Below are positions 54,002 through 63,384 of a DNA stretch of 64,000 nucleotides, in pieces. Origin of the DNA: Opitutus sp. ER46 (lineage in GTDB: Bacteria > Verrucomicrobiota > Verrucomicrobiia > Opitutales > Opitutaceae); the NCBI RefSeq assembly GCF_003054705.1, contig NZ_QAYX01000024.1, positions 558,001 through 622,000 on the forward strand, in the 5' to 3' direction. The first letter of the stretch is position 1. Each line of letters begins with the position of its first letter. A program made the position numbers and the translations under genes. The notes beneath the pieces are model-generated. The model made no database searches and had not been told where the DNA came from. It saw only the letters and a list, made by a program, of their open reading frames with translations.

Positions 54002-56824
54002 GTGCTGAAACCGCTCCGCCATTTTCTGCCCTGGGACCGGCCGTTGCTGCCGCAGGCGGTGGCGTTCCTGGCGGCGGATTGGCGCGGGCCCGAGCCGCTG
54101 GATCTCGGCCGCGTGCTGGTGCTGGTGCCCACCCGACAGTCGGGCCGCCGTTTGCGCGAGGCCTTGGCGGAACGCGCCGCCAGCCGCGGTTCGGCGGTCT
54201 TCCCGCCGCGCGTCCTCACGCCGGAGGCGCTGGTGGCCTCGATCGGTGAGGAGGAGGCGCCGTCCCGCCTGGAGTCGATCGCCGCCTGGTGCGAGGTCCT
54301 CCGCGCCATCGACCTCGCCGATTTTCGCGCCGTGTTTCCGGTCGATCCGCCCAGCCGGGCCTTTGCCTGGGAAATGCGGCTTGCCGACCAGTTCACCCGG
54401 CTGCAGGACACACTGGGCGAAAACGACCTCGGGCTGGCCGACGTTGCCCAACGCATCGCCGCCGATTTTCCGGAAACCGAACGCTGGGCGCAGCTTGCCG
54501 AACTCGAACGTCGTCAGGCCGATCGCCTCCGGGCCGCCGGCCGGCATCCCCGCGCGCGGGGCGGCGTGGCGCGTGACGCCGAAGCGGCGCTCGCGGGCAT
54601 CGAACGCGTCGTCCTGCTCGCGACCGTCGACCCGCTGCCCTCGGCGCTGGCGCTGCTCGAGTCCGCCGCCGCCACGGACCGGGCCGTCGAGGTCGTGGTG
54701 TATGCGCCCTCGACGCTGGCCGAGCGTTTCGACCCCTGGGGGCGTCCCGTGTCGGACGTCTGGAGCGAACAACCCCTGCTGCTGCCCGACTTCGAGGCGC
54801 GCGTGCATCTGTGTGCCGACGCCGCCGAGCAGGCGGCGCGCCTGGCCACTTGGGCGCGACAGTATCGCGAACGCGCGCCCGATCGCGGTCCTGAGGGCTG
54901 GCTCGCGCTCGGGTTCGCCGATCCCGAGGTGTTGCCCTTGCTCGAGGCGGAGGCGACGCGCGCCGGCGTGGCGGTTTTCAATCCCGAGGGCCGGCTTCGC
55001 CAGCACGGCGCGCTCTACCATCTGCTGGCCGCGCTCGCGGCCTGCCGGCGGGGCGCGGGTTTCGAGGCGGTCGAGCAGCTCGTCCGCTGCCCCGATTTCC
55101 TGGCGTACGTGGCGGCGCGCGGCGGCGAGGCGTTCTCGGGGGCGGAGTTTCTCAAGGGACTCGACGACCTGCGGCGCCGCCACCTGCCGGCGGATCTGCC
55201 TGCCGCTCGTGCCCATGCGGCGGGCGTCGTCGCCGCCGGGCTCGAGATCGTCGCCGACGTGCTGGCGCGCCTCGCGCAGGGCGCGTTCCCCGCAAACGTC
55301 GCCGGCGTCCTTGGCGACCTTTTCGGCGGCCGCAAGTTGGACTCGGCGATCACCGCCGACGCTCACCTGCAGGACGCCGCGACGGAGTGGACCGCGGTGA
55401 TGCGCGCCAGCGCGGACGCAGCGCGGCGGTTTCGCCGGCTGCGGTCCGACGAGTGGTGGGAGCTCGCGCTGCGGCAGTTTGGCGAGAGCCGGCGTGCGGC
55501 GGACAAGCCCGCGGGCGCGCTGGAGCTGCAGGGCTGGCTCGAGTTGCTTTTCGAGGACGCGCCGCACCTGGTCGTGGCGGGCTGCAACGACGGCCTCGTG
55601 CCGGAATCGGTCTCCGAGGACGCGTTCCTGCCGGAGTCGCTGCGCGTGCGGCTCGGGCTCAAGACGAACGCTGCGCGGTTCGCGCGCGACGCGTACCTGC
55701 TGCAGGCGCTCGTGGCCGGCCGGGAGCGGGGCGGTCGCGTGGACCTGCTGCTGGGCAAGGTGTCGGCGTCCGGCGACCCGCTGCGTCCGTCCCGGCTGCT
55801 CCTGCGCTGTCCGGACGCCGAGCTGCCGCAGCGGATCGCGTTCCTGTTTCGTAATCCCGAGGCCGCGGAGTCGCACCGGCCGTGGCAGCGCGCGTGGCGG
55901 CTGCAGCCGCGGCGGACCGCGCCGCCGGCGACGGTGGCGGTCACGGCGCTGCGCCGCTGGCTGGTCTGCCCGTATCGGTTCTACCTGAAGTATGTGCTCC
56001 GGATGGAGGCGGTGGAGGCGGGCAAGAGCGAGATGGACGCCTTCGATTTCGGCACGCTGTGCCATGCCGCGCTGGAGGCGATGGGCCGCGATCCGGGGAT
56101 GCGCGAGACGACCGACGTCGGTCGGCTGCGCGAGTTTCTGCTGGACCAGTTGACGCGCCACGCGCGGGCGAAGTTCGGCGCGGACCTGCCGCTGCCGCTG
56201 GTGATCCAGGTCGAGTCCGCGCGCCAGCGCCTCGCGCGCTTCGCGGAGGTGCAGGCGGCGGAGACCGCCGCGGGCTGGGTGATCACCGCGGTGGAGCAGC
56301 CGTTCGAGGTGGAGATCGCCGGGCTGCGCGTGCGCGGGAAGATCGACCGGATCGACCGGCACTGCGAGACCGGCGCGGTGCGGGTGCTGGACTACAAGAC
56401 TTCGGATACGGCGGTCGCGCCGATGGCCGCGCACCTGCGGGCATGGCGGCGCGAGGAGGTGCGGCCGGACTGGGCGGTGGTGGACCTGGACGGGAAAGCC
56501 CGCGCGTGGGCCGACCTCCAGTTGCCGCTCTATCGCCACGCGCTCGGGCCGCAGTTCGGTTCCGACATCGGCGCGGGGTATGTGAATCTGCCGAAGGCCG
56601 TGAGCCAGACGGGCGTGGCGGTGTGGGAGGACAATTCGCCTGGTCTCCAGGCCGCCGCGGTGCGCTGCGCCGAAGGCGTGTGCGCGGCGATTCGCGCCGG
56701 CGAGTTCTGGCCGCCGAATGAGGACCTGCGGGCGGACAACGATGAGTTTGCGGCGCTGTTCCACCATGGCGTGGCGGAGAGCGTTGCGTGGGTCGGGCCG
56801 GCGCCGACGGGAGGTGTCACATGA
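54002..56824 (+). CDS. addB: AddB-like PD-(D/E)XK nuclease/helicase subunit
   Basis: 940 residues from GTG 54002; an earlier in-frame TTG at 53963 is possible. The first half resembles the inactive helicase part of AddB ([53 protein letters not shown]). The last 250 residues are a RecB-type nuclease: [34 protein letters not shown] and the active-site GKIDRID...VLDYKT. The four Fe-S cysteines of Bacillus AddB are not seen; only one Cys lies in the CPYRFY motif. With AddA it processes double-strand breaks. Its stop overlaps the addA start (ATGA). Confidence 0.85.
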   Translation: MLKPLRHFLPWDRPLLPQAVAFLAADWRGPEPLDLGRVLVLVPTRQSGRRLREALAERAASRGSAVFPPRVLTPEALVASIGEEEAPSRLESIAAWCEVLRAIDLADFRAVFPVDPPSRAFAWEMRLADQFTRLQDTLGENDLGLADVAQRIAADFPETERWAQLAELERRQADRLRAAGRHPRARGGVARDAEAALAGIERVVLLATVDPLPSALALLESAAATDRAVEVVVYAPSTLAERFDPWGRPVSDVWSEQPLLLPDFEARVHLCADAAEQAARLATWARQYRERAPDRGPEGWLALGFADPEVLPLLEAEATRAGVAVFNPEGRLRQHGALYHLLAALAACRRGAGFEAVEQLVRCPDFLAYVAARGGEAFSGAEFLKGLDDLRRRHLPADLPAARAHAAGVVAAGLEIVADVLARLAQGAFPANVAGVLGDLFGGRKLDSAITADAHLQDAATEWTAVMRASADAARRFRRLRSDEWWELALRQFGESRRAADKPAGALELQGWLELLFEDAPHLVVAGCNDGLVPESVSEDAFLPESLRVRLGLKTNAARFARDAYLLQALVAGRERGGRVDLLLGKVSASGDPLRPSRLLLRCPDAELPQRIAFLFRNPEAAESHRPWQRAWRLQPRRTAPPATVAVTALRRWLVCPYRFYLKYVLRMEAVEAGKSEMDAFDFGTLCHAALEAMGRDPGMRETTDVGRLREFLLDQLTRHARAKFGADLPLPLVIQVESARQRLARFAEVQAAETAAGWVITAVEQPFEVEIAGLRVRGKIDRIDRHCETGAVRVLDYKTSDTAVAPMAAHLRAWRREEVRPDWAVVDLDGKARAWADLQLPLYRHALGPQFGSDIGAGYVNLPKAVSQTGVAVWEDNSPGLQAAAVRCAEGVCAAIRAGEFWPPNEDLRADNDEFAALFHHGVAESVAWVGPAPTGGVT

Positions 56825-59800
56825 CCCCGGCGTCGGCGGAGTCGCTGCGGCACGTGATGATCCTGGCCTCGGCGGGATCCGGGAAAACCTACGCCCTGAC
56901 GAACCGGTTCGTGGAGCTGCTGGCGGCGGGGGCGGCGCCCGATCGCATCGTGGCGCTGACCTTCACGCGCAAGGCGGCCGGCGAGTTCTTCGACGAGATC
57001 CTGCGCAAGCTGGCGCGCGCGGCGAGCGACCCGGCGGAGGCGCGCCGCATGGGCGGTGACATCGGTCGCGCGGGCATGACGCCGGCCGATTTTCTCCGGC
57101 TGCTGCGGCAGATGATCGACGCGATGCACCGGATGAAACTGGGCACGCTGGACAGCTTCTTTGCGCGGATCGCGCGGACCTTCCCGATGGAGCTGGGGCT
57201 CGCCGGCGAGTTCGAGATCCTGCAGGAGCACGCGGCGCGGCTGGAGCGGCAGCGCGTGCTGCGGCAGATGTTCGCACGGGCGGCGGGCACGCTGGACGCG
57301 GCGCAGAATGAGTTCATCGAGGCGTTCAAGCGTGCGACCTTCGGCGCGGAGGAGAAGCAGTTCGGGGCCCGGCTGGATGCCTTCATCGATGCGCATCAGG
57401 AAAACTACCTCGCCGCGCCGGACCGCGCGTGCTGGGGCGATCCGGCGCGCATCTGGCCGGACGGCGCGCCCTGGTTCGCCCCGGAGCTGAAGCTGGCGGA
57501 CGCCATACGCGATCTGCGGGCGGCGCTCGGCGAGTTGACCGACGGGCAGCGCGGGCGCTGGGAGGGATTCTTCGCGGCGCTGGCCGAGTGGGCGCCCGGG
57601 GCGCCGCTGCCGAAGCCGCTCGAATACGTTTTCGCCAAGGCGGTCGAGGCGTGGGACGACCTCTGCGGCGGCAGTGTCACGCTGACGATCGACCGCCGAA
57701 AACTGACCCTGGCGCCGGGGGCGTGCCGCGCCCTGCATCAGATTGTCCAATACGTCATTGGCCAGGAACTGCGCCGCCGGCTCGAGACGACGCGCGGCAT
57801 TTACGCGGTGCTGCGCGGCTACGAGGCGACGTACCACGCGCAGGTGCGGCGGGCGGGGCGGCTGACGTTTGCCGACGTGCAGCGCCTGCTGCAGCCGGTG
57901 ACGCTCACGCGCGAGCCGGTGCCGCGGACGCTCGCGGAGCCGGCGGGCGGAGAGAGTGGTGAGGACGCGGACGCGCAGTTGGACCTGTTCGCGCCGGCGC
58001 CGGGGGAGGCGGAGGCCGAGGAGCGGCTGTTCCTGGATTACCGCCTCGATGCGGAGATCGATCACTGGCTGCTCGACGAGTTTCAGGACACGAGCTTCGG
58101 GCAATGGTCCGTCCTGCGAAACCTGATTGACGAGGTGGTGCAGGACCCCTCGGGGCGCCGCAGCTTCTTCTGCGTCGGCGACGTGAAGCAGGCGATCTAC
58201 TCGTGGCGCGAGGGCGATCCCCGGCTGTTTCGGGAGATCTTCAACCACTACAACGCGGCCGCGCCGGGCGCGATTGCCGAACGGCATCTCGTGGCGTCGT
58301 GGCGCTCGGGCCCGCCGCTGATCGAGATGGTGAACACGGTCTTCGGTGCGGCGGAGACGCTCGAGGAGCTTTTCCCGGGCGAGGCGAGTCGCACGTGGAA
58401 CCGGGAATGGCGCGCCCATGAATCGGCGGTGCCGCAGCGCGCCGGTCAGGCGGCGCTGCTCGTCGCGGCGGACGAGACGGAGCGGTGGGCGGCGACGCGG
58501 CGCCTGTTGGAGGAGATCCAACCCTTCGCGCGCGGGCTGACCTGCGCGATCCTCGTGCAGCGCAATGCCACCGCGGCGGCGCTGGCGGACGAGCTGCGGC
58601 GGGCCGGCATCGCGGCGCTGGCGGAGTCCGACCTGCAGATCGCGACCGACAATCCACTCGGCGCCGCGTTGCTGGCGCTGGTCCAGGCCGCCGCGCATCC
58701 GGGCGACACGCTGGCGTGGGAGCATGTCGCCATGACGCCGCTCGCGGCGGTGCTCGCGGCGCATGGACTCACGACGCGCGAGACGCTGACGCGGCATGTC
58801 CTGGCGCAGATCCAGGAGGACGGTTTCGAGCCGGCGCTGGCGTGGTGGATCGCGCAGCTCGAGCCGGGGCTGGCGGCAGACGACGGCTTTTCGCGGGCCC
58901 GCGCGCGGGAGTTGGCGGCGGCGGCGGCCGAGTTCGATGCGACCGGCAGCCGGGACATCGGCGAGTTCATCGCGTTCATGGAACGGCACACCGTGCGGCC
59001 GCCGGAGAGCGCCGCCGTGGTGCGCGTCATGACGATTCATAAATCCAAGGGCCTGGGCTTCGACGTGGTGATCCTGCCCGACCTCGAAGGCACCCGGATC
59101 GACCAGCGCCGGGACGGCCTGGCGGTGCAGAAGGCGCCCGACCGGTCTGTCGCCTGGGTGCTCGATCTCCCGCCGCGGCTCTTTTGCGAACGCGATGCGG
59201 TGCTGTCGGCCCATGTGCGCGAGGCGGAGGCGGAGGCGTGTTACGAAAGCCTTTCGCTCGTGTATGTGGCGCTGACGCGGGCGAAGCGGGCGATGTACGT
59301 CATCACCGAGACCGTGGGCAGATCGACCTCGCGCAACGTTCCGATGCTGCTGGCGAAGACGCTGGGCGCGGAGCCTGAAGCCGTGCGGGTGGGCGGCGCG
59401 ACGTTCACCGGCGGGTGGAGCAGCGGTGATCCCGACTGGCACCTGGCGCTGCCCACGGCGGGCGCCGGACCGGCCGCGTCCGCGGAGGCGCAGCGCCTGC
59501 CGCAACTCGGGGACGACGCGGTGCCGGGCACGCCGCGGTTCGTGAGCCGCCGGCCATCGGGCGGTGGCGCGGGCGCGTTGCCGGCCGGTCTGCTTTTCGA
59601 ACTTGAGGCGGCGGACGCACGCGAGTTTGGGACGGCGTTGCACGCCTGCCTGGCGGAGGTCGAGTGGGCGGATGCCGCCGGGGTGGGGCGATGGGCGGCG
59701 GCCTGGCAGGCGCGCGGTGAACCGGAGGAGCTGATTGCGGCGGCGACGGCGGCCTTGCGGGCGCCGGAGTTGGCGCCGGTGTGGCAGTGCCCCGACGGGC

Positions 59801-60108
59801 TGGCCGAACTCTGGCGCGAGCGAAGCTTCGAGATCGTGCTTGATCGGGCCTGGGTGACCGGCGTGTTCGACCGCGTGGTGGTGCGGCGCGATCGCGACGG
59901 CCGCGCGACCTCGGCGGTGGTGTACGACTTCAAGACCGACCGGGTGGGGGAGGGCGGCAGGGACGTCGCGAGCGCGGTCCGCCGTTACCGTGAGCAACTC
60001 GGACTTTACCGGCGGGTGGCGGCGGTGCTCACTGCGTTGCCGGTGGAGTGCGTGCGTTGCGAGCTCGTGTTTACGGCGGCAGGGCAACGGGTCACCGTCA
60101 CAGAGTGA
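56821..60108 (+). CDS. addA: AddA-like UvrD/RecB helicase-nuclease
   Basis: 1095 residues from ATG 56821, overlapping addB. Walker A is ASAGSGKT, motif Ia is [10 protein letters not shown] and motif II is [21 protein letters not shown] is motif III/IV, and [20 protein letters not shown] and [14 protein letters not shown] are motifs V and VI. A C-terminal RecB-like nuclease has [13 protein letters not shown] and [11 protein letters not shown] with VYDFKTDRV. It couples 3'-5' DNA translocation to end resection with AddB. The basic AURKAIP1-like gene lies 94 bases downstream. The pair substitutes for RecBCD. Confidence 0.93.
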   Translation: MTPASAESLRHVMILASAGSGKTYALTNRFVELLAAGAAPDRIVALTFTRKAAGEFFDEILRKLARAASDPAEARRMGGDIGRAGMTPADFLRLLRQMIDAMHRMKLGTLDSFFARIARTFPMELGLAGEFEILQEHAARLERQRVLRQMFARAAGTLDAAQNEFIEAFKRATFGAEEKQFGARLDAFIDAHQENYLAAPDRACWGDPARIWPDGAPWFAPELKLADAIRDLRAALGELTDGQRGRWEGFFAALAEWAPGAPLPKPLEYVFAKAVEAWDDLCGGSVTLTIDRRKLTLAPGACRALHQIVQYVIGQELRRRLETTRGIYAVLRGYEATYHAQVRRAGRLTFADVQRLLQPVTLTREPVPRTLAEPAGGESGEDADAQLDLFAPAPGEAEAEERLFLDYRLDAEIDHWLLDEFQDTSFGQWSVLRNLIDEVVQDPSGRRSFFCVGDVKQAIYSWREGDPRLFREIFNHYNAAAPGAIAERHLVASWRSGPPLIEMVNTVFGAAETLEELFPGEASRTWNREWRAHESAVPQRAGQAALLVAADETERWAATRRLLEEIQPFARGLTCAILVQRNATAAALADELRRAGIAALAESDLQIATDNPLGAALLALVQAAAHPGDTLAWEHVAMTPLAAVLAAHGLTTRETLTRHVLAQIQEDGFEPALAWWIAQLEPGLAADDGFSRARARELAAAAAEFDATGSRDIGEFIAFMERHTVRPPESAAVVRVMTIHKSKGLGFDVVILPDLEGTRIDQRRDGLAVQKAPDRSVAWVLDLPPRLFCERDAVLSAHVREAEAEACYESLSLVYVALTRAKRAMYVITETVGRSTSRNVPMLLAKTLGAEPEAVRVGGATFTGGWSSGDPDWHLALPTAGAGPAASAEAQRLPQLGDDAVPGTPRFVSRRPSGGGAGALPAGLLFELEAADAREFGTALHACLAEVEWADAAGVGRWAAAWQARGEPEELIAAATAALRAPELAPVWQCPDGLAELWRERSFEIVLDRAWVTGVFDRVVVRRDRDGRATSAVVYDFKTDRVGEGGRDVASAVRRYREQLGLYRRVAAVLTALPVECVRCELVFTAAGQRVTVTE

Positions 60109-60202
60109 AAGGGGGAGCCGGCCAGCCCTCTGGGGGCCTCGCGAAAATCGGCTGGACAGGGGGAACCCGGCCCCGCAGGTTGACCGTTCGCCAACTCTCA
60201 CC

Positions 60203-60304
60203 ATGGGCAATCTGAAAAAGAAACGTCGTCTGAAGATGAACAAGCACAAGCGCCGTAAGCGCTTGAAGTCTAACCGCCACAAGAAGCGTACGTGGCAGAA
60301 GTAA
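60203..60304 (+). CDS. AURKAIP1/COX24-like small basic protein
   Basis: 33 residues from ATG 60203: [20 protein letters not shown] followed by [13 protein letters not shown]. This pattern, [24 protein letters not shown], is that of the short COX24-domain proteins found in Bacteroidetes and Verrucomicrobia. Their mitochondrial homologue is a small-subunit ribosomal protein. It is likely a ribosome component, not regulatory. The gene is too short for standard gene finders. A terminator follows. Confidence 0.88.
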   Translation: MGNLKKKRRLKMNKHKRRKRLKSNRHKKRTWQK

Positions 60305-60353
60305 GCGCGCGTTTCCGCGTGCTTCACTGCCTGTTTTCGCCACCGGTTTTCCG

Positions 60354-60379
60354 AACCCGCCGCGGTTGCGGCGGGTTTT
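60354..60379 (+). terminator. Intrinsic terminator after the AURKAIP1-like gene
   Basis: AACCCGCCGC (60354-60363) pairs with GCGGCGGGTT (60368-60377) around GGTT, followed by TTTTGTTTTG. It lies 50 bases past the stop codon and separates the addBA/basic-protein genes from the pil operon. Confidence 0.85.
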
Positions 60380-60640
60380 GTTTTGTCCCGATCGTCACCA
60401 CTGGCTGGTGACGCCTGCTTCCGCGCGTCTGGAAAACGCGTCCTGGTTTGGGAAATGCTGGGTAAAAACCCTGCGCCTGAAGAAAGCGTAAATGCCAGAT
60501 TGCATAGGGGAAACCCCGACGTTTGGTCTTGTCACTCTGGCGTCGCTTTGGGAGCTTCGGCACCGATCCGCCACGGCCGTGAGCGGCCTTTTTGCCCGCG
60601 CGATCGCGTTCCCCTAAGCCCTTCACTTCCTGCATTTCGC
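60380..60640 (+). other. Long untranslated leader of the pil operon with an internal terminator
   Basis: About 260 bases without a gene between the upstream terminator and pilM. Several stems can form: TCACCACTGGCTGGTGA near 60394 and GGGGAAACCCC near 60509. Near its end a short terminator-like stem occurs at 60575-60593. This layout fits a regulatory leader, attenuator or small RNA, but no known riboswitch class is recognisable by eye. Confidence 0.45.
60575..60593 (+). terminator. Terminator-like stem within the pilM leader
   Basis: GGCCG (60575-60579) pairs with CGGCC (60584-60588) around TGAG, followed by five T residues (60589-60593). The stem is only 5 bp, so termination may be partial. 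Its place 48 bases before pilM suggests attenuation or the end of a small RNA. Confidence 0.4.
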
Positions 60641-61693
60641 ATGATGTTTTCCCCCGCAACGAAAGGGTATTTCGTCGAGCTCAGTGAGCACGCCATCCTG
60701 TTGGCGCGCACCTCTGCTCCGGTGCCCCCTTTCACCGTTGAGGAAGTGCGGGAGTGCGAGCCCGGCGATACGGCGGCGTTGGCTGCCGCCATCGCACAGC
60801 TGCAGCCGAAGAAGACGCCGAGCGGCTATCTGCATGCGACGATCGGCGTCTATCCGTCGAAGCGCGTCGTGCGGCGGCACTCGCTGGATCTCAAACGGCT
60901 CAAGGAACCCGGCTACCTTGCGGAGGTGTGCAGCCAGCAATTTCGAATTGAGGCGGAGAAGCACAAGATTGCGGTCCTCAACTCGGCTGACGGCAGCGAT
61001 TACGATCTGGCCAAGGGCACGCAGAAGGAAGTGCTCTTCTGCGGGCTGCCCACCGAGGATATCGAGACCACGCAACGCGATCTCCTCGGGCTCGGGCTCT
61101 ATCCCGAGCGGCTGGAGCTCTCGACGGTTGCGGTGCTCGGCTCCGTCGTGAGTTACCTCGAGTTCACGAAGTCCAAGATGCCGACGCTCGTGTTGGAGAT
61201 CGGCGGCGACACCACGCACTCCTTCATCGTCACCGCGAACGGTCTGGAGACGTCGCGGCCGATCCCGCAGGGGCTCGAGTCGATGGTGCCGATCGTGCAG
61301 AAGGAACTCGGGCTCAAGGACGAGGAGTCGGCCAAAAAATTGTTTTATTCGAATACGTTCGATTTTACCGGAATGGGTCCGCTCCTGACGAAGCGCCTGT
61401 TGAAGGAGCTGCAGTCGTCCATCGGCTTCTACGAAGTGCAGACCGGCCAGTCGGTTGGCCAGGTACTCACGACGCAACTCGCGCCGAAGCTCGGCTGGCT
61501 CGACGCCGCCTTTGCCCAGGCGCTGGGCATCACCTCTTTGAAAATTGATGCCGGCGCCTGGCTGAAGGCGCGAAACGTGACCCTGCCTGAGAACCTGGCG
61601 CGGCTCGCTCAGGAAGTGAAATGGTTCGGCTTGTTCGCCCTGATGAGCCGCTACGACTCCGTCCATGTTGCCCCTGCTGAAGAGAAAAAGTAA
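60641..61693 (+). CDS. pilM: Type IV pilus/T2SS assembly protein PilM
   Basis: 350 residues from ATG 60641 (MMFSPATKGYF); ATG 60644 is next to it. The actin-like fold is recognised by TKGYFVELSEHAILLARTS, LVLEIGGDTTHSFIV (phosphate-2 region) and KRLLKELQSSIGFYEVQTGQ. PilM is a cytoplasmic ATP-binding protein that binds the N-terminal tail of PilN. The sequence is divergent from Pseudomonas PilM, so the name rests largely on the operon order. Its end overlaps pilN by 29 bases. Confidence 0.88.
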   Translation: MMFSPATKGYFVELSEHAILLARTSAPVPPFTVEEVRECEPGDTAALAAAIAQLQPKKTPSGYLHATIGVYPSKRVVRRHSLDLKRLKEPGYLAEVCSQQFRIEAEKHKIAVLNSADGSDYDLAKGTQKEVLFCGLPTEDIETTQRDLLGLGLYPERLELSTVAVLGSVVSYLEFTKSKMPTLVLEIGGDTTHSFIVTANGLETSRPIPQGLESMVPIVQKELGLKDEESAKKLFYSNTFDFTGMGPLLTKRLLKELQSSIGFYEVQTGQSVGQVLTTQLAPKLGWLDAAFAQALGITSLKIDAGAWLKARNVTLPENLARLAQEVKWFGLFALMSRYDSVHVAPAEEKK

Positions 61694-62300
61694 CGCGCCG
61701 GCGGGGCCGGTTGTGCCCGCCTGGCACCCGAATTTCCGGGAATTCCAGAAGCTGCCCGACGTCAAAGTCGTGCGCACCGCCTTCTTTGTGAACGGTGCGG
61801 CGATCGCGGTGCTGCTGGCGCTGGCGCTGTATTTCGGCATTCACGAGTGGCAGTTGTACGTGCTGAACGGCCAGGTGGCGGAGGCGGAGCGCCAGATTGC
61901 CCGCGACAAGAAGCCGAGCGAGCAGGCGAAGGTCCTGTACAAGCGTTTCCAGGCTGAGGAGGCGAAGATCAACGAGCTCAACGCCTTCATGGCCGCCCGC
62001 CCGGTTCTCTCCGAGATCCTGATCCACCTCAGCGTCACCCGTCCGGAGAACATCGCGATCGACGGCTTTGAGTTCCTGCCCAACGGCGTCGGCCTGCGGC
62101 TCACCGTGCGCGGCTCGCCCGAGGCCGCTGCGGGTTATGCCACCGCCTACCTCGAGCAGTTGCGCAACGATACCGAGCTGACCGCGTTCGACCGCGCCAA
62201 GTTCGAGTTCACCAACCAGGCGCGCAACACCGCCACCGGCCGGCTCTCGGTGGAGTTCTTCCTGAAGTTCAACGCGCAGTACGCCGACAAGCGCCTATGA
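61665..62300 (+). CDS. pilN: Type IV pilus assembly protein PilN
   Basis: 211 residues from ATG 61665, overlapping pilM. A cytoplasmic N-terminal segment of about 38 residues (MLPLLKRKSNAPAGPVVPA) is followed by one membrane helix (AAIAVLLALALYFGIHEWQL). A coiled coil (QVAEAERQIARDKKPSEQAKVLYKRFQ) and a ferredoxin-like periplasmic domain follow. It bridges PilM to the PilO partner in the inner membrane. The conserved NP(x)ER motif of classical PilN is not evident. The stop overlaps pilO. Confidence 0.86.
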   Translation: MLPLLKRKSNAPAGPVVPAWHPNFREFQKLPDVKVVRTAFFVNGAAIAVLLALALYFGIHEWQLYVLNGQVAEAERQIARDKKPSEQAKVLYKRFQAEEAKINELNAFMAARPVLSEILIHLSVTRPENIAIDGFEFLPNGVGLRLTVRGSPEAAAGYATAYLEQLRNDTELTAFDRAKFEFTNQARNTATGRLSVEFFLKFNAQYADKRL

Positions 62301-62836
62301 CCTCCGAGGATCTCGTCAGCACGTTCAAGAAGCACCCGGTCACGCTGATCTGCGGCGTCCTGAGCCTGGGGCTGGCGATCGGCATCTATGTGCGCGCGGG
62401 GGACATCCCGGCGGCGAACCAGCGCTTGGACGAAAAGACCGCCGAGGCCCGGCGCTGCGCGCTCAACATCACCAACGGCGCCCAGCTCAAGGAGCAGCTC
62501 GACGCGATGATCGCGGCCAACCAGGCCGTCGAGGCGCGCCTCATCCGGGCCTCGGACCTCGGCATCAACCAGCAGTTCTTCTACAAGCTGGAGAGCGAGA
62601 GTGGCGTGAAGCTCACGGACCTCCGCCAGGGGCGTCTCGGCGCGGTCAAGGGCAGCTACGGGCCGGTGACGTTCACCGTTTCGCTCGATGGCAGCTACCC
62701 GCAGGTGCTCGCGTTCGTGCAGGCCCTTGAAAGCCGGGCGCACTACTGCCGGATTCTCACGGCCTCCCTGGTCGGCTCCCGCGCCGGCGCCGGCGTCTCG
62801 CTGTCCTTGAACCTGGAACTTCTCGGCCGCCCATGA
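62297..62836 (+). CDS. pilO: Type IV pilus assembly protein PilO
   Basis: 179 residues from ATG 62297 (ATGA overlap with pilN). A cytoplasmic start (MTSEDLVSTFKKHP) is followed by a membrane helix (VTLICGVLSLGLAIGIYVRA). A coiled coil and a ferredoxin-like domain (YGPVTFTVSLDGSYPQVLAFVQALES) are consistent with PilO. It pairs with PilN. The length is normal for the family (about 190-200). Its stop overlaps the next start. Confidence 0.85.
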   Translation: MTSEDLVSTFKKHPVTLICGVLSLGLAIGIYVRAGDIPAANQRLDEKTAEARRCALNITNGAQLKEQLDAMIAANQAVEARLIRASDLGINQQFFYKLESESGVKLTDLRQGRLGAVKGSYGPVTFTVSLDGSYPQVLAFVQALESRAHYCRILTASLVGSRAGAGVSLSLNLELLGRP

Positions 62837-63384
62837 ACCGTCGCCTTTCTTCTGTCCTGGCGGTGCTGGCGGGCGCTCTGACCGTGGCGCCGGTTGCGTT
62901 CGCGGCCAAGCCGCCGGCTGACATCCCCTCGGTCGAGCAGCGTCGTGCGATCGTGCAGCGGGCCGAGAAGCTCGCCCGCGCGCTGCCGCCCGCGCCGCTG
63001 CCGCCGGAACTGGTTTCGCCTTTCAGTCCGCCCGGGTTCGACCGGCCCGAGGCGTCGGAAGTCTCCCGGCCTGACGGTCGTGCGGCCGCGGCACCTGATG
63101 CCTCCGCGGGCGCTCAGCCCGCCGCTCCCGCGTTGCCTCAGACCGACCGCGACCTCCTCGCGGCGGTGGCGGCCAAGATTCCCACCACCGGCACCATCAT
63201 CATGGGCGGCCGGCCTCTCCTCATCAGTGGCACGAACCGCATCGAGGTCGGCTCCCTTTTCACCGTCGTCTACAGCGGCCAGGAGTACGAGCTCGAGCTC
63301 GTCGCGGTCGATCGGACGACGTTCACCGTGCGCTACAAGGGCGAGGAGTTCACCCGCCCGATCAAATTAGGAAAGTCCCCATGA
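62833..63384 (+). CDS. Pilus-operon periplasmic protein in the PilP position
   Basis: 183 residues from ATG 62833 (overlap ATGA). A signal peptide (about 1-24, LAVLAGALTVAPVAFAA) has no lipobox, unlike most PilP lipoproteins. A Pro/Ala-rich middle is followed by a C-terminal beta domain (IMGGRPLLISGTNRIEVGSLFTVVYSGQEYELELVAVDRTTFTVRYKGEEFTRPI). That domain resembles the HR region of PilP/GspC that contacts the secretin. Position between PilO and PilQ supports a PilP-like role; the sequence alone does not prove it. Confidence 0.65.
   Translation: MNRRLSSVLAVLAGALTVAPVAFAAKPPADIPSVEQRRAIVQRAEKLARALPPAPLPPELVSPFSPPGFDRPEASEVSRPDGRAAAAPDASAGAQPAAPALPQTDRDLLAAVAAKIPTTGTIIMGGRPLLISGTNRIEVGSLFTVVYSGQEYELELVAVDRTTFTVRYKGEEFTRPIKLGKSP

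Noticed and set aside
56530-60327. A 1265-residue open frame on the minus strand
   Set aside because: It lies antisense to addA/addB, is Arg/His/Pro-rich with no motif, and comes from the high GC content. The sense frames have full helicase and nuclease motifs.
60380-60640. c-di-GMP riboswitch
   Set aside because: The conserved core sequences and their spacing are not visible; only generic stems and a terminator are present.
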